Positions 1-6,281 of a DNA stretch of 18,002 bases are shown piece by piece. The stretch covers positions 1 to 18,002 of the forward strand of contig JAZTXE010000014.1 in assembly GCA_045636205.1 (NCBI GenBank), in the 5' to 3' direction. The position numbers and the translations under genes are program-made. The stretch is from JAZRUF01 sp045636205 (lineage in GTDB: Bacteria > Bacillota > Clostridia > Oscillospirales > JAAYXM01). Below the pieces are notes generated by a model. That model did no database searches, was not told the DNA's origin, and worked only from the letters and a program-made list of their open reading frames with translations. Position 1 is the stretch's first letter. Each line of letters opens with the position of its first letter.

Positions 1-224
1 ATTTCATATCCGCCGTCTTTGTGCGGTCGCACAATTACAGGCGATAGTATTCCGTATTGCTCGATGCTTTCGCAAAGCTCGTCCATACTGTTATCAAGAA
101 GAACCTTGAACGGTTGCTCTGTATAGGGTTTTAAGTCCTTAATATCAACAGGCACAATTTCCTCGGTTTTTCTGCCTTTCTCGTCCTTGAATAAATCCTC
201 ATAACTTTTTAGTCCTATGTTCAT
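1..224 (-). CDS. parB: ParB/Spo0J-family partition protein, N-terminal part (runs off the left edge)
   Basis: The reverse strand reads open from ATG at 224-222 to the window edge, giving 74 codons of the N-terminus. It carries the ParB/Srx-type nuclease fold signature: a DIKDLKPYTEQPFK segment, then SMDELCESIEQYGILSPVIV and RPHKDGGYE, where the family places its 'xxNPxQPR...L..SI...G.L.PI.VR' stretch. Such proteins bind centromere-like sites and help segregate plasmids and integrative elements. The start overlaps the end of the repA reading frame as ATGA, so the two are probably co-translated. The catalytic GERRxxA region and the DNA-binding helix-turn-helix lie outside the window. Family assignment is firm; whether the carrier is a plasmid or an integrated element cannot be told from here. 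Confidence 0.85.
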   Translation of the reverse strand, partial: MNIGLKSYEDLFKDEKGRKTEEIVPVDIKDLKPYTEQPFKVLLDNSMDELCESIEQYGILSPVIVRPHKDGGYE

Positions 225-757
225 TTTTGCACCTCGTTTCTCATCATATCCTGATACGATATGATTGAATAAGTATTTTTAAAGTAATTATTATTTGGTT
301 TAGTATTATTAGGGTTTAAGTTTTAAACTTCTTGAAGTTCAGATTCTGTACTTCTTGGAATACTGCTATCTTGACTCCTGAAGTCTAAAGTTTGAACTTC
401 TTGATTTTCGATCGCTATGAACTTTTTCAGGTAAATAATATTCGCAAGTCCAAGACCACGCCTCTTTTTTTCAAGCAGTCCTGCGTCTTCAAGCTCGGAC
501 ATCATCTTGATTGCCGTTGCCTTGGAGCAGTTCATATCTTCCATAATCTCGACGATGCTGTAAATGATATATGCTCTGCCGAATTCATCGTGCCAGTGAT
601 TTGAAAGGGAAAGCCCCATTCTGTCAAGAAGCAGTCCGTATAGGATCTTTGCACCGTAGGAAATGTGTGAAAACATCTCGCTTACCACCAGAATCTTTGG
701 CAGACGGTAAAAGGTAAATTGATCCGCCTCGCATTTATAAAAATAATTTAGTTTCAT
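221..757 (-). pseudogene. repA: RepA_N-type replication initiator, interrupted by a premature TAA at 323-325
   Basis: ATG at 757-755 follows an AGGAGG site at 767-772. The first 144 codons match the RepA_N family of low-copy Firmicutes plasmids and integrative elements: a start of the type MKLNYFYKCEADQFTFYRLPK, then a winged-helix region with AKILYGLLLDRMGLS and LEDAGLLEKKRRGLGLAN. The frame stops at TAA 323-325, but the same frame stays open for 33 more codons (NLNPNNTKPNNNYF..., an Asn-rich linker typical of the family) and ends in TGA at 221-223, overlapping the parB ATG. The simplest reading is a CAA-to-TAA change in a longer gene. The truncated product keeps the DNA-binding N-terminal domain and might still act. 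A natural short form is the alternative, but the preserved frame and ATGA overlap argue against it. Confidence 0.7.
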
Positions 758-780
758 TCTTCCGTACCTCCTTAAAACAG

Positions 781-807
781 AAAAAGCACCGCTATAAAGC
801 GATGCTT
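781..807 (-). terminator. Terminator-like hairpin in the repA leader
   Basis: Read on the minus strand, AAGCATCGCT (807-798) and AGCGGTGCTT (793-784) form a 10-bp RNA stem with one U-G wobble and a four-base loop, followed by a short U run (785-781, partly in the stem). It ends only nine bases before the repA Shine-Dalgarno site, so any repA transcript from further upstream must pass it. It could be an attenuator, or the terminator of a lost upstream gene. Confidence 0.6.
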
Positions 808-956
808 GTCCGTTAAATATTTACTTTAATTTTTACATTGCATGTGCGTTTTGAATTTGTCCGAATTCCTTGAATTTCAAGTAGAGGGACATTACCGAGT
901 AGCCCGAAAGTCCTGAAATTACTACATTTTTCGACTTGGGTACTTGAGATTTCACA
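808..956. other. Element-side spacer with a possible minus-strand gene-end remnant
   Basis: No complete gene is visible. On the minus strand one frame is open across this stretch and ends in TAA at 833-835, reading ...VPKSKNVVISGLSG...FGQIQNAHAM. It looks protein-like but has no start of its own here and runs into the antisense of the catalase fragment, so it may be the tail of a gene cut at the junction near 956. Another minus frame (VEKCSNFRTFG...) faintly recalls variable linkers of RepA_N proteins. I could not identify either. Confidence 0.3.
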
Positions 957-1381
957 AGGTAGGTACAGAAGAACTTGCTCATTCAGAAATGATAAGTTCA
1001 ATCATCCACCAATTAACTCGCAATTTATCCATTGACGAAATAAAAAAGAGTGGTTTTGACACCTACTTTGTAGACCACACTACAGGTGTGTGGCCTCAAG
1101 CTGCATCCGGCATGCCGTTTAGCACCGCAACTCTTCAGTCCACCGGTGATGCAATTTCCGATTTAGCTGAAGACTTAGCAGCAGAGCAAAAGGCACGACT
1201 CACCTATGATAATCTTCTCCGTTTAATAGATGATCCCGATGTTCGAGAGCCAATTAAGTTCTTACGCGAACGAGAAATTGTACACTTCCAACGCTTCGGT
1301 GAAGCACTGCGTGATGTGCAAGACCATTTAGACTCCAAAAACTTCTACGCATTTAACCCAAGCTTTGACAAAGTGAAATAA
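957..1381 (+). pseudogene. cotJC: CotJC-type manganese catalase, C-terminal fragment (5' end missing)
   Basis: About 140 codons match the C-terminal two thirds of spore-coat manganese catalases of the CotJC/YjqC type: GTEELAHSEM, IIHQLTRNLS, FVDHTTGVWPQAASGMPF, DLAAEQKARLTYDNLLRLIDDPDV, FLREREIVHFQRFGEAL and the conserved tail FYAFNPSFDK. The E and H residues of GTEELAH and REREIVHFQRF are expected di-manganese ligands. A full protein is about 190-200 residues; the first 50-60, with further ligands, are absent. The open frame can only begin at TTG 944 with no ribosome binding site, and homology starts at about 957, so this is a truncated copy, not a start misjudgement. The sequence to its left belongs to the repA/parB element, so the break probably marks an insertion or deletion endpoint. 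The 3' end is repeated at 3314-3400. Confidence 0.85.
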
Positions 1382-1390
1382 CGACTTAAC

Positions 1391-1418
1391 CCCGGGAACT
1401 GATATTTCAGTTCCCGGG
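1391..1418 (+). terminator. Perfect 12-bp inverted repeat after the catalase stop
   Basis: CCCGGGAACTGA (1391-1402) pairs exactly with TCAGTTCCCGGG (1407-1418) across the loop TATT. It begins ten bases after the catalase TAA and is probably its transcription terminator. The sequence after it (ATTGCTATTC) has only a poor T run, so termination may be weak; a protein-binding palindrome is the alternative. Confidence 0.5.
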
Positions 1419-1438
1419 ATTGCTATTCAAACACGCCA

Positions 1439-1468
1439 TTGAAAGCCACTATTACATTCATTTATAGT
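1439..1468 (+). promoter_or_regulatory. Candidate sigma-A promoter of the MuF-like gene
   Basis: TTGAAA (1439-1444) and TATAGT (1463-1468) are separated by 18 bases; each differs from consensus at one position. A Shine-Dalgarno GGAGG at 1489-1493 precedes ATG 1501 with normal spacing. The cassette therefore appears to carry its own promoter downstream of the catalase hairpin. Confidence 0.55.
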
Positions 1469-1500
1469 TATACCGAAAAATACTTTTTGGAGGTACAACT

Positions 1501-2580
1501 ATGATTAACAAGCTAAAAGAATTTGAAAACAAACCACCGCAGTACTGGGAATTTCTATTCCTAAGTGGATTTCAAGGAAAATCCCCGGATGACTTTTACT
1601 GCATAAAAATCGAAAAGACCGATTCCACCTGCGATACTTGCAAAAGTATGGACAACAGATTCTTTCTTAAAAGCGAAGGAGTAAAAGGCAAAAACTATCC
1701 GCCGTTCCACCCCAACTGCAGATGCCGCGCGGTTGACAAAGATGGAAAATCAGTGGTACTATTATCTAAAGAGTTCATTAACTCAATGATGAAAAGCTAC
1801 GGGTTCAGCGCAAAGGAAGCACGGCTTATTTCTGAAGCTTATCGCCTGCTTCTGTGGGAGGCAAATGATAAACAGATGGAAAAGCAAGAGAAAATTCACC
1901 ATATTTTCTCAATACTTGCTGCATTATGCCAAGCCTATTCCGGTGCAGAACTTGCCTCATTGCTCGATGGAATAACCTTTTCCCAACTCCAATGGTTGCC
2001 TATGGCCGGTACGCCATCTACCGAAGATGCAAAAAATCATTTGATTCAACTGGGTATGGGCAATGAGGATATGGAGACTTTATTTAATGCAATAAATGCT
2101 CAGCACAGAGATAAAGCAGAGAAGTTCGAGCGAGATTTTGCCCATGAAATAGTTGAATATGCTATATTTGCTAACGGCTCTAAATTACACAAAGGCTCAG
2201 GGCTTATTGCCGTAAATCTGGATGCTTTGGGCAGTTATAAGGGCGATGTATTTTCGGGCAAAATGGGATATGCTGATATGAATTCAGATATTGACGCAAT
2301 AAATATTTACAATCGTATGTTGTCCGACGAGGAAGATTTTCTTGAAATAATTGCCCAATATAACAGCGGCGTCAACAACGGTAAAATAAATAGATTTGAT
2401 GAGTTTTTAGAGTTTTTTGGTAGTGGAGATGCAGAGCAGGGATTAAAGTACATAGAGGAAGATTTGAATACCATAAGTCTTGGTGCATATTTAATAAGTG
2501 TTATTTTTGATAAAGAGAACAATAGGGAGCTAACAAAAGAAGGTTTTATCCGTTATCTAAAGAAGGGGATGAGTAAATGA
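1501..2580 (+). CDS. MuF-tail-like protein, candidate polymorphic effector (359 aa)
   Basis: GGAGG at 1489-1493 fixes the ATG at 1501. Residues 34-80 carry a cysteine/histidine pattern typical of the end of phage Mu protein F-like minor head proteins: Cys44, Cys47 (CDTC), then YPPFHPNCRC at 66-75. The long helical N-terminal part of true minor capsid proteins is missing, and no other phage structural genes are nearby. Residues 80-200 are mostly helical. From about 205 comes a different segment with DFAHEIVEYA (212-221) and SDIDAINIYNRM (262-273), which from memory recalls C-terminal domains of secreted Firmicutes polymorphic-toxin-like proteins; this is low-confidence. No signal peptide is visible. 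The stop overlaps the next gene as ATGA, suggesting a functional pair. MuF domains are known to carry C-terminal toxins in prophages. I do not claim an enzymatic activity. Confidence 0.6.
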   Translation: MINKLKEFENKPPQYWEFLFLSGFQGKSPDDFYCIKIEKTDSTCDTCKSMDNRFFLKSEGVKGKNYPPFHPNCRCRAVDKDGKSVVLLSKEFINSMMKSYGFSAKEARLISEAYRLLLWEANDKQMEKQEKIHHIFSILAALCQAYSGAELASLLDGITFSQLQWLPMAGTPSTEDAKNHLIQLGMGNEDMETLFNAINAQHRDKAEKFERDFAHEIVEYAIFANGSKLHKGSGLIAVNLDALGSYKGDVFSGKMGYADMNSDIDAINIYNRMLSDEEDFLEIIAQYNSGVNNGKINRFDEFLEFFGSGDAEQGLKYIEEDLNTISLGAYLISVIFDKENNRELTKEGFIRYLKKGMSK

Positions 2581-3251
2581 AAAACACCCTGAATTGCAAC
2601 ATTATAATCGGTCTCACAATATTGTTTTTATTAATCCCCTGGAGCATATACAATGGTACATTCAGAGAAAAAACAGTGGAAGAAAAATCCGTTGACTATA
2701 TCATGGATAACATCTCCGAATTTGAGGATGATTTTGCCGATATGGGGTATGAAGTAAAGATTGCATACACCGAAAGTGACCTAAGTGATGATAGCCAAAC
2801 AGAGCCCGACGGGAACAGCGAGAAAACAAAATTAGGCTTTCGCGGAGATGGGATTTTGATTTTGCATAAAAACAATCAGGAATTTCACTTTGATATTGGC
2901 TTTGATTATTATAAATTGCAATTGGAACATGAAGATTTTTTGCACCTGTCAAAGTGTAAATCTGTGGATATATTGACATTGAACACAGGCGGAAGCAAAA
3001 CTTATCCTGTTAACGTATGCTTGATGAAGAGTAAAGAAAATGGAGATTTTCGCTTTATCATGCACAATAATTATGATATAAACTTCATTGTTTTCGGAAA
3101 GGACTTTATGGGAAAAGAAACACGGGCTGATCGGTGCATTAAAGAATATTATTCAGCCGAGGAGCTGCGAAGTATTTACGAAGACTGTATCGCCCTGCAG
3201 GATAAATTGGTTGAGCTTTATAAAGAACACATTGGACAAAAATCATACTAG
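2577..3251 (+). CDS. Membrane-anchored hypothetical protein, partner of the MuF-like gene (224 aa)
   Basis: ATG at 2577 overlaps the previous stop (ATGA) and has AAGGGG at 2563-2568 as ribosome binding site, so translation is probably coupled. Residues about 8-25 (IIIGLTILFLLIPWSIY) form one hydrophobic helix after a short polar head. There is no lipobox, so a single N-terminal membrane anchor is likely. The remaining ~195 residues are soluble, acidic and without a motif I recognise. They show alternating strands (GDGILILHKNNQEFHFDIGF; NGDFRFIMHNNYDINFIVFG) and end in a helical, charged tail. Size, anchor and tight coupling to a putative effector are compatible with an immunity or accessory protein. 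That is inference from context only. Confidence 0.6.
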   Translation: MKNTLNCNIIIGLTILFLLIPWSIYNGTFREKTVEEKSVDYIMDNISEFEDDFADMGYEVKIAYTESDLSDDSQTEPDGNSEKTKLGFRGDGILILHKNNQEFHFDIGFDYYKLQLEHEDFLHLSKCKSVDILTLNTGGSKTYPVNVCLMKSKENGDFRFIMHNNYDINFIVFGKDFMGKETRADRCIKEYYSAEELRSIYEDCIALQDKLVELYKEHIGQKSY

Positions 3252-3313
3252 TTTTAAAATGCGCAAACGTCTTCTCCCACCAATGATTTCGATCTTCTCC
3301 TTAAATTACTAAT

Positions 3314-3400
3314 TTCGGTGAAGCACTGCGCGAGGTGCAAGACCATTTAGACTCCAAAAACTTCTACGCATTCAACCCGAGCTTTGACAAGGTGAAATAA
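3314..3400 (+). pseudogene. Second cotJC 3'-end fragment (28 codons plus stop)
   Basis: The frame encodes FGEALREVQDHLDSKNFYAF...DKVK and a TAA, the terminal 28 residues of a CotJC-type catalase. Nothing upstream (3252-3313) continues the catalase frame, so the rest of the gene was lost or replaced when the cassette arrived. This copy is followed by its own downstream region and terminator and may mark the original chromosomal end of the gene. Confidence 0.8.
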
Positions 3401-3474
3401 TCATGACTACTGGCCGGACTGAAAGTCCACTGAATTACTTGACACTTGCAAAACTGCTCTACAGCTACCTCAAG

Positions 3475-3514
3475 GAGAAGGCTTTTTTCTTCTCATCGGC
3501 AAAAGCCTTTTTTT
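3475..3514 (+). terminator. Intrinsic terminator downstream of the second catalase end, with an alternative fold
   Basis: AAGGCTTTT (3478-3486) pairs with AAAAGCCTT (3501-3509), followed by a T run to 3514: a plausible rho-independent terminator for plus-strand transcripts. A competing hairpin, GAGAAG (3475-3480) with CTTCTC (3489-3494), shares bases with the first. Between 3401 and 3474, and from 3515 to 3637, I see no convincing gene; a 66-codon frame starting at 3403 reads through the terminator and is not credible. Confidence 0.6.
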
Positions 3515-3637
3515 GCAACCACCTGCTTAGTGAAGTTGGTTTTCGTTATACAGCAAAACGGCGTACAGGGAAGTTAAATTCCTATAGTTCTTGTTTGTTG
3601 TGAATGATGCTGTAATTCTTTAGGATATATCGCAAAT

Positions 3638-5614
3638 TTAATGCTTCAACTCAACAGTCACCAATCCATATCCTGAGAATACATTTGCCGGCAGAGTTAT
3701 AGTTGCTGCTCCGTGGCTAAGCTTCATTTCAAGGGGTATCTCAACATCCGTCTCAGGAGTTCGCATCACGGCTGTTTGTGGGTTCATTCCTTCATCCATC
3801 TTTATTTTCAACGTTGACTCCGGCAGCTTCACTCCGTCCGGCGTAAAGTTTTTAATTTCATCACCGTGCGCTACCTTGCACAGCTCTTCCGGAATGGTAT
3901 CTGCAAGGTTTATTATGTGCAGCGCCAGCGCGCCGTCAACCTTATACCCGCTTAACAGTCTTGCCTGCTGCAATTTCTTTCTCAACAAAGAAGATATGTC
4001 CGCCGGTTGCACAAAAATCGCTTGCGCCATATGTTTCTCCGGCTGCCGCAATCTGCTCGTATACCTTATCGGTCGTCAAGGTTTTTGCATAATCTGCAAC
4101 CATGTCCATATCCCATGTGTTGCCTGATGTTCCTTCAAATACATAGAAGCCGACCTTGCTGTAGCCTGCAATTTTCTTAAGTCCGCCGAGGAATACCACA
4201 TTGTTTGAGCCTTCCTCAATGTACGCATATACGTTTCCGAAGATATCGTCGTTGGTTACCGCAATCTCTATCTGATCCTGGTATACAATATAATCCTTTA
4301 ATTTATCGTCGTATACCTTATACTCAGCCTCAACAACCGCACGTCCTGTCGCGTCTGCGGTTATAACGTCGGTATTCTCATCAACCTTGATTGCGCCTGC
4401 TGGATCTGATGCGCAGCCGTATGCGATTTTAGCACCATCAGCTCAGTGCCGTCTGACATCTTGACCTTTGCGGTGACTTTAGTGTTATCACCGAAAATTT
4501 CAATGCCCTTTACAACCGCTTCTTCGCCTGCCGGGGTAAGCTTGATTGCGTTCAAATAGAAGCTAACATTTCCCGCACGTTTAGTTTCTTCAGTACTGCC
4601 GCTCTTTATGGTATCCGGTGCAAGACCTTTTATCGTAATGGTGTTGCCTTCCTCTTTCAAAGCAACCTTGCCGAATCCCTTGTTGTAGAAATAATCCTTG
4701 GGTTCTGATACATTGTTGTCATTATGAATTTTGCCAACTGGATTGCCGTTAACCAAAATCTCAGCGTTGAGACCGTAATCCGAGTGTTCAGCTGAGTAAA
4801 TTACAAGCTCGTAATCACCCGCAACCTCTGCATAAAAATTAATTACCAGTTGCTCTCCCTGCGGAATGGAGAAGTTTACGTTTCCGTTATTGACTCTTTT
4901 AACCGTCGCGGTGGTAGCTGACGTATCTATCGTGTAGTTCGTTTCGTTATAAAATTCTTTAGTATCGTAGTTCCAAGTTGTAGCGTCTAACATCATGGTA
5001 ATCGGGTCTACAGTCGGCTCGCCGGTGCGGGCGAGAGTGAAGCTTGAAACTTTCATTCTAGAAAATTCTATATCTGTAGTACCGATTTTGGTGCCGTACG
5101 TCCGTGCCGTTTCAGCTACCAAAACAAGCTTGTAAGTACCCTTGCTCAGTGATTTTGCAGATAACGTCGTTGGTGTTTCTATTCGGATGTTATTCGGGTT
5201 TGTAGTTTTATCGTTATTTCCTGTTACATCTCCGAGCCAATACTTAGTGCTGGAAATCGCGGTGTTTATATTCCCTACCTCATTTGTTGTTCCGACTACG
5301 CTTGCCGGTATGAGATATACTTTATAGTCATCCGTTAAATGCTCCGCAGCCGTCGTAACAACAGGGGTATATTCTCCGTCATAATCGACAGCCATATCAA
5401 ATGCATACCAACCACCTGCATTTTTTGCTACACTCATTTCTGCGTAGTTGTAGGTTGTGTAAGTGTAATAGAGCAGAGGATTGCTTTCGCCGTTATTATA
5501 AAATAATATAGCAGGATCAAGATCAGCAGAAATGTCACATGTGTTTGAATTTATACTTTGCAAGCCGAATGTGTACGTCTCAGAATACTTGGTAAGGGTA
5601 AAAGATACGATGTT
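3638..5614 (-). pseudogene. Decayed secreted carbohydrate-binding/Ig-like domain protein (two frameshifts, 5' end lost)
   Basis: Three minus-strand frames join into one protein. The first (5614 to about 4443) contains beta-rich domains. One of these (roughly 4500-4900, with VNFSIPQGEQLVINFYAEVAG and NTITIKGLAPDT) resembles a CBM6/CBM35-like carbohydrate-binding module. It then enters a bacterial Ig-like (Big_2-type) domain at KVKMSDGTEL. The continuation ADGAKIAYGCASDPAGAIKVDENTDV lies in another frame, so a frameshift occurred near 4443. That second frame ends at 3942, and homologous-looking sequence (SGYKVDGALALHI...) continues in a third frame after about 3948-3956, ending ...GLVTVELKH-TAA at 3638. 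No signal peptide or start remains because the 5' end is fused to an IS3 fragment at 5614/5615. No catalytic domain is recognisable; the ancestor was probably a large extracellular glycan-binding protein. Confidence 0.75.
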
Positions 5615-5823
5615 ATGTACTCTACGATAACCATATGTCTTGCCACATTTTTTTGGCATTCGCATATTTTTTCTGTTAGTGGCAGATCCCCTGACGGTAT
5701 ATCCATTCGTGATACACACCCGTAATATCCACTTCGTGATACAGCGAAGAATCTACACATTTCACTGATTGAATATTTGTCTTTATGTCGATAGATTACC
5801 ATATATTTTACACTTGTTCTCAC
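5615..5823 (-). pseudogene. IS3-family transposase OrfB, truncated and frameshifted
   Basis: The frame opens at GTG 5823, which overlaps the orfA TGA (GTGA), and reads VKYMVIYRHKDKYSISEMCRFF then VSRSGYYG, the N-terminal part of IS3-type OrfB. At a run of seven A residues (minus strand, 5654-5648) the homologous sequence (KKCGKTYGYRRVH) switches to the neighbouring frame, consistent with loss of one A from a run of eight. Homology ends at His codon 5617-5615. The integrase core with its D-D-E residues is absent. The second frame runs directly into the downstream surface-protein sequence. Confidence 0.8.
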
Positions 5824-6104
5824 TTCCTTTCTGTGAGTAAGAGAAAATCCCGCAACAACTCATTTTCCATTTTTAACCGCTTGTTTTCATATTTGTATTC
5901 TTGTAATGTTTTCGCCGCTTTTCTTCCTCTCTGCTTTGGTATTCCTTGCAGTTCTTTCTTGCGTTCTCGATTTAGAAGCTGATGAATCGGTCTGTCTCCA
6001 ACCAATCCAAGTGCATTTTCTACTTCTTTCTGTGTCATCCCTTGTTTGAGCATTTCCTTGATTTGCGGTAAAAGCTTTAATGTGTGCTGATAATGTCTTG
6101 GCAT
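5820..6104 (-). CDS. IS3-family transposase OrfA (94 aa)
   Basis: This is an intact small frame from ATG 6104. It begins MPRHYQHTLKLLPQIKEMLKQGMTQKEVE with a helix-turn-helix (GMTQKEVENALGLVGDRPIHQLLNRE), then a basic stretch (PKQRGRKAA), and ends in a leucine-rich coiled coil (YKYENKRLKMENELLRDFLLL). These are the standard parts of IS3-family OrfA, which binds the IS ends and is normally joined to OrfB by ribosomal frameshifting. GGGGGTG just upstream serves as ribosome binding site. With orfB broken the protein has no partner encoded here, but it could interfere with or assist related copies elsewhere. Confidence 0.85.
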   Translation of the reverse strand: MPRHYQHTLKLLPQIKEMLKQGMTQKEVENALGLVGDRPIHQLLNRERKKELQGIPKQRGRKAAKTLQEYKYENKRLKMENELLRDFLLLTERK

Positions 6105-6111
6105 AGATACA

Positions 6112-6152
6112 CCCCCTGATGTATTATCCTACATCAGGGGGGTGTTTGTCTA
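6112..6152 (-). promoter_or_regulatory. IS3 promoter overlapping a hairpin that can hide the orfA ribosome binding site
   Basis: On the minus strand TAGACA (6152-6147) and GATAAT (6128-6123) form a promoter with an 18-base spacer. CCCCCTGATGTA (6112-6123) is the exact complement of TACATCAGGGGG (6130-6141). In a transcript arriving from outside, this stem would bury the GGGGG of the orfA Shine-Dalgarno site. A transcript from the internal promoter starts near 6116, lacks the upstream arm and leaves the site free. Confidence 0.6.
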
Positions 6153-6211
6153 TTGTCCGTTTTTTATGAACCTGTTCAAAAACGGAAAGGTTCTTTTTAT
6201 TTATCTTAATC

Positions 6212-6241
6212 CGAATATTTCTTCCTTTGATTGGCAAACTA
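6212..6241 (+). promoter_or_regulatory. Candidate sigma-G (forespore) promoter of the germination operon
   Basis: GAATA (6213-6217) fits the sigma-G -35 pattern. After 17 bases CAAACTA (6235-6241) differs at one position from the -10 pattern CATnnTA. It lies about 40 bases before the GGAGGTG site of the first gene. Forespore expression by sigma-G is what is known for germinant-receptor operons in Bacillus and Clostridium. The TTG at 6231 lies inside this promoter and is not the start. Confidence 0.5.
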
Positions 6242-6281
6242 TTACACATATTATCAACCACACTCCGTCGGAGGTGTTACA

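Larger units (their letters stand above)
1295..3400 (+). repeat. 87-bp direct repeats of the cotJC 3' end bracketing the two-gene cassette
   Basis: Bases 1295-1381 and 3314-3400 align without gaps over 87 positions with five differences and both end at the catalase TAA. All five differences fall at third codon positions (CGT/CGC, GAT/GAG, TTT/TTC, CCA/CCG, AAA/AAG); only one changes an amino acid (Asp to Glu). The sequences beyond the repeats are unrelated. The pattern suggests two alleles or paralogues that each evolved under coding constraint before being brought together, not a recent tandem copy. Confidence 0.85.
5615..6178 (-). mobile_element. IS3-family insertion sequence remnant (left end, orfA and start of orfB)
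   Basis: The fragment reads leftwards from an end near 6178 (TGAACAGG on the minus strand) through orfA and the first ~70 codons of orfB, then stops abruptly at 5614/5615, where the secreted-protein pseudogene begins. The catalytic DDE part of orfB and the right end are missing, so it cannot move by itself. A 9-bp inverted repeat (TCCGTTTTT 6156-6164 with AAAAACGGA 6178-6186) straddles the outer end; the exact terminus is therefore uncertain by a few bases. Confidence 0.75.

Noticed and set aside
813..1001. 62-codon minus-strand frame
   Set aside because: It starts inside the antisense of the catalase fragment and crosses the junction; no ribosome site. At most it includes a gene remnant, noted under 808-956.
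3403..3603. 66-codon plus-strand frame right after the second catalase stop
   Set aside because: It runs through the terminator hairpin, with AFFFSSAKAFF coming from the stem and T run; no Shine-Dalgarno site.
6231..6281. TTG 6231 as start of the GerA-type gene
   Set aside because: It falls inside the sigma-G-like promoter and lacks a ribosome site; ATG 6282 has GGAGGTG at proper spacing.
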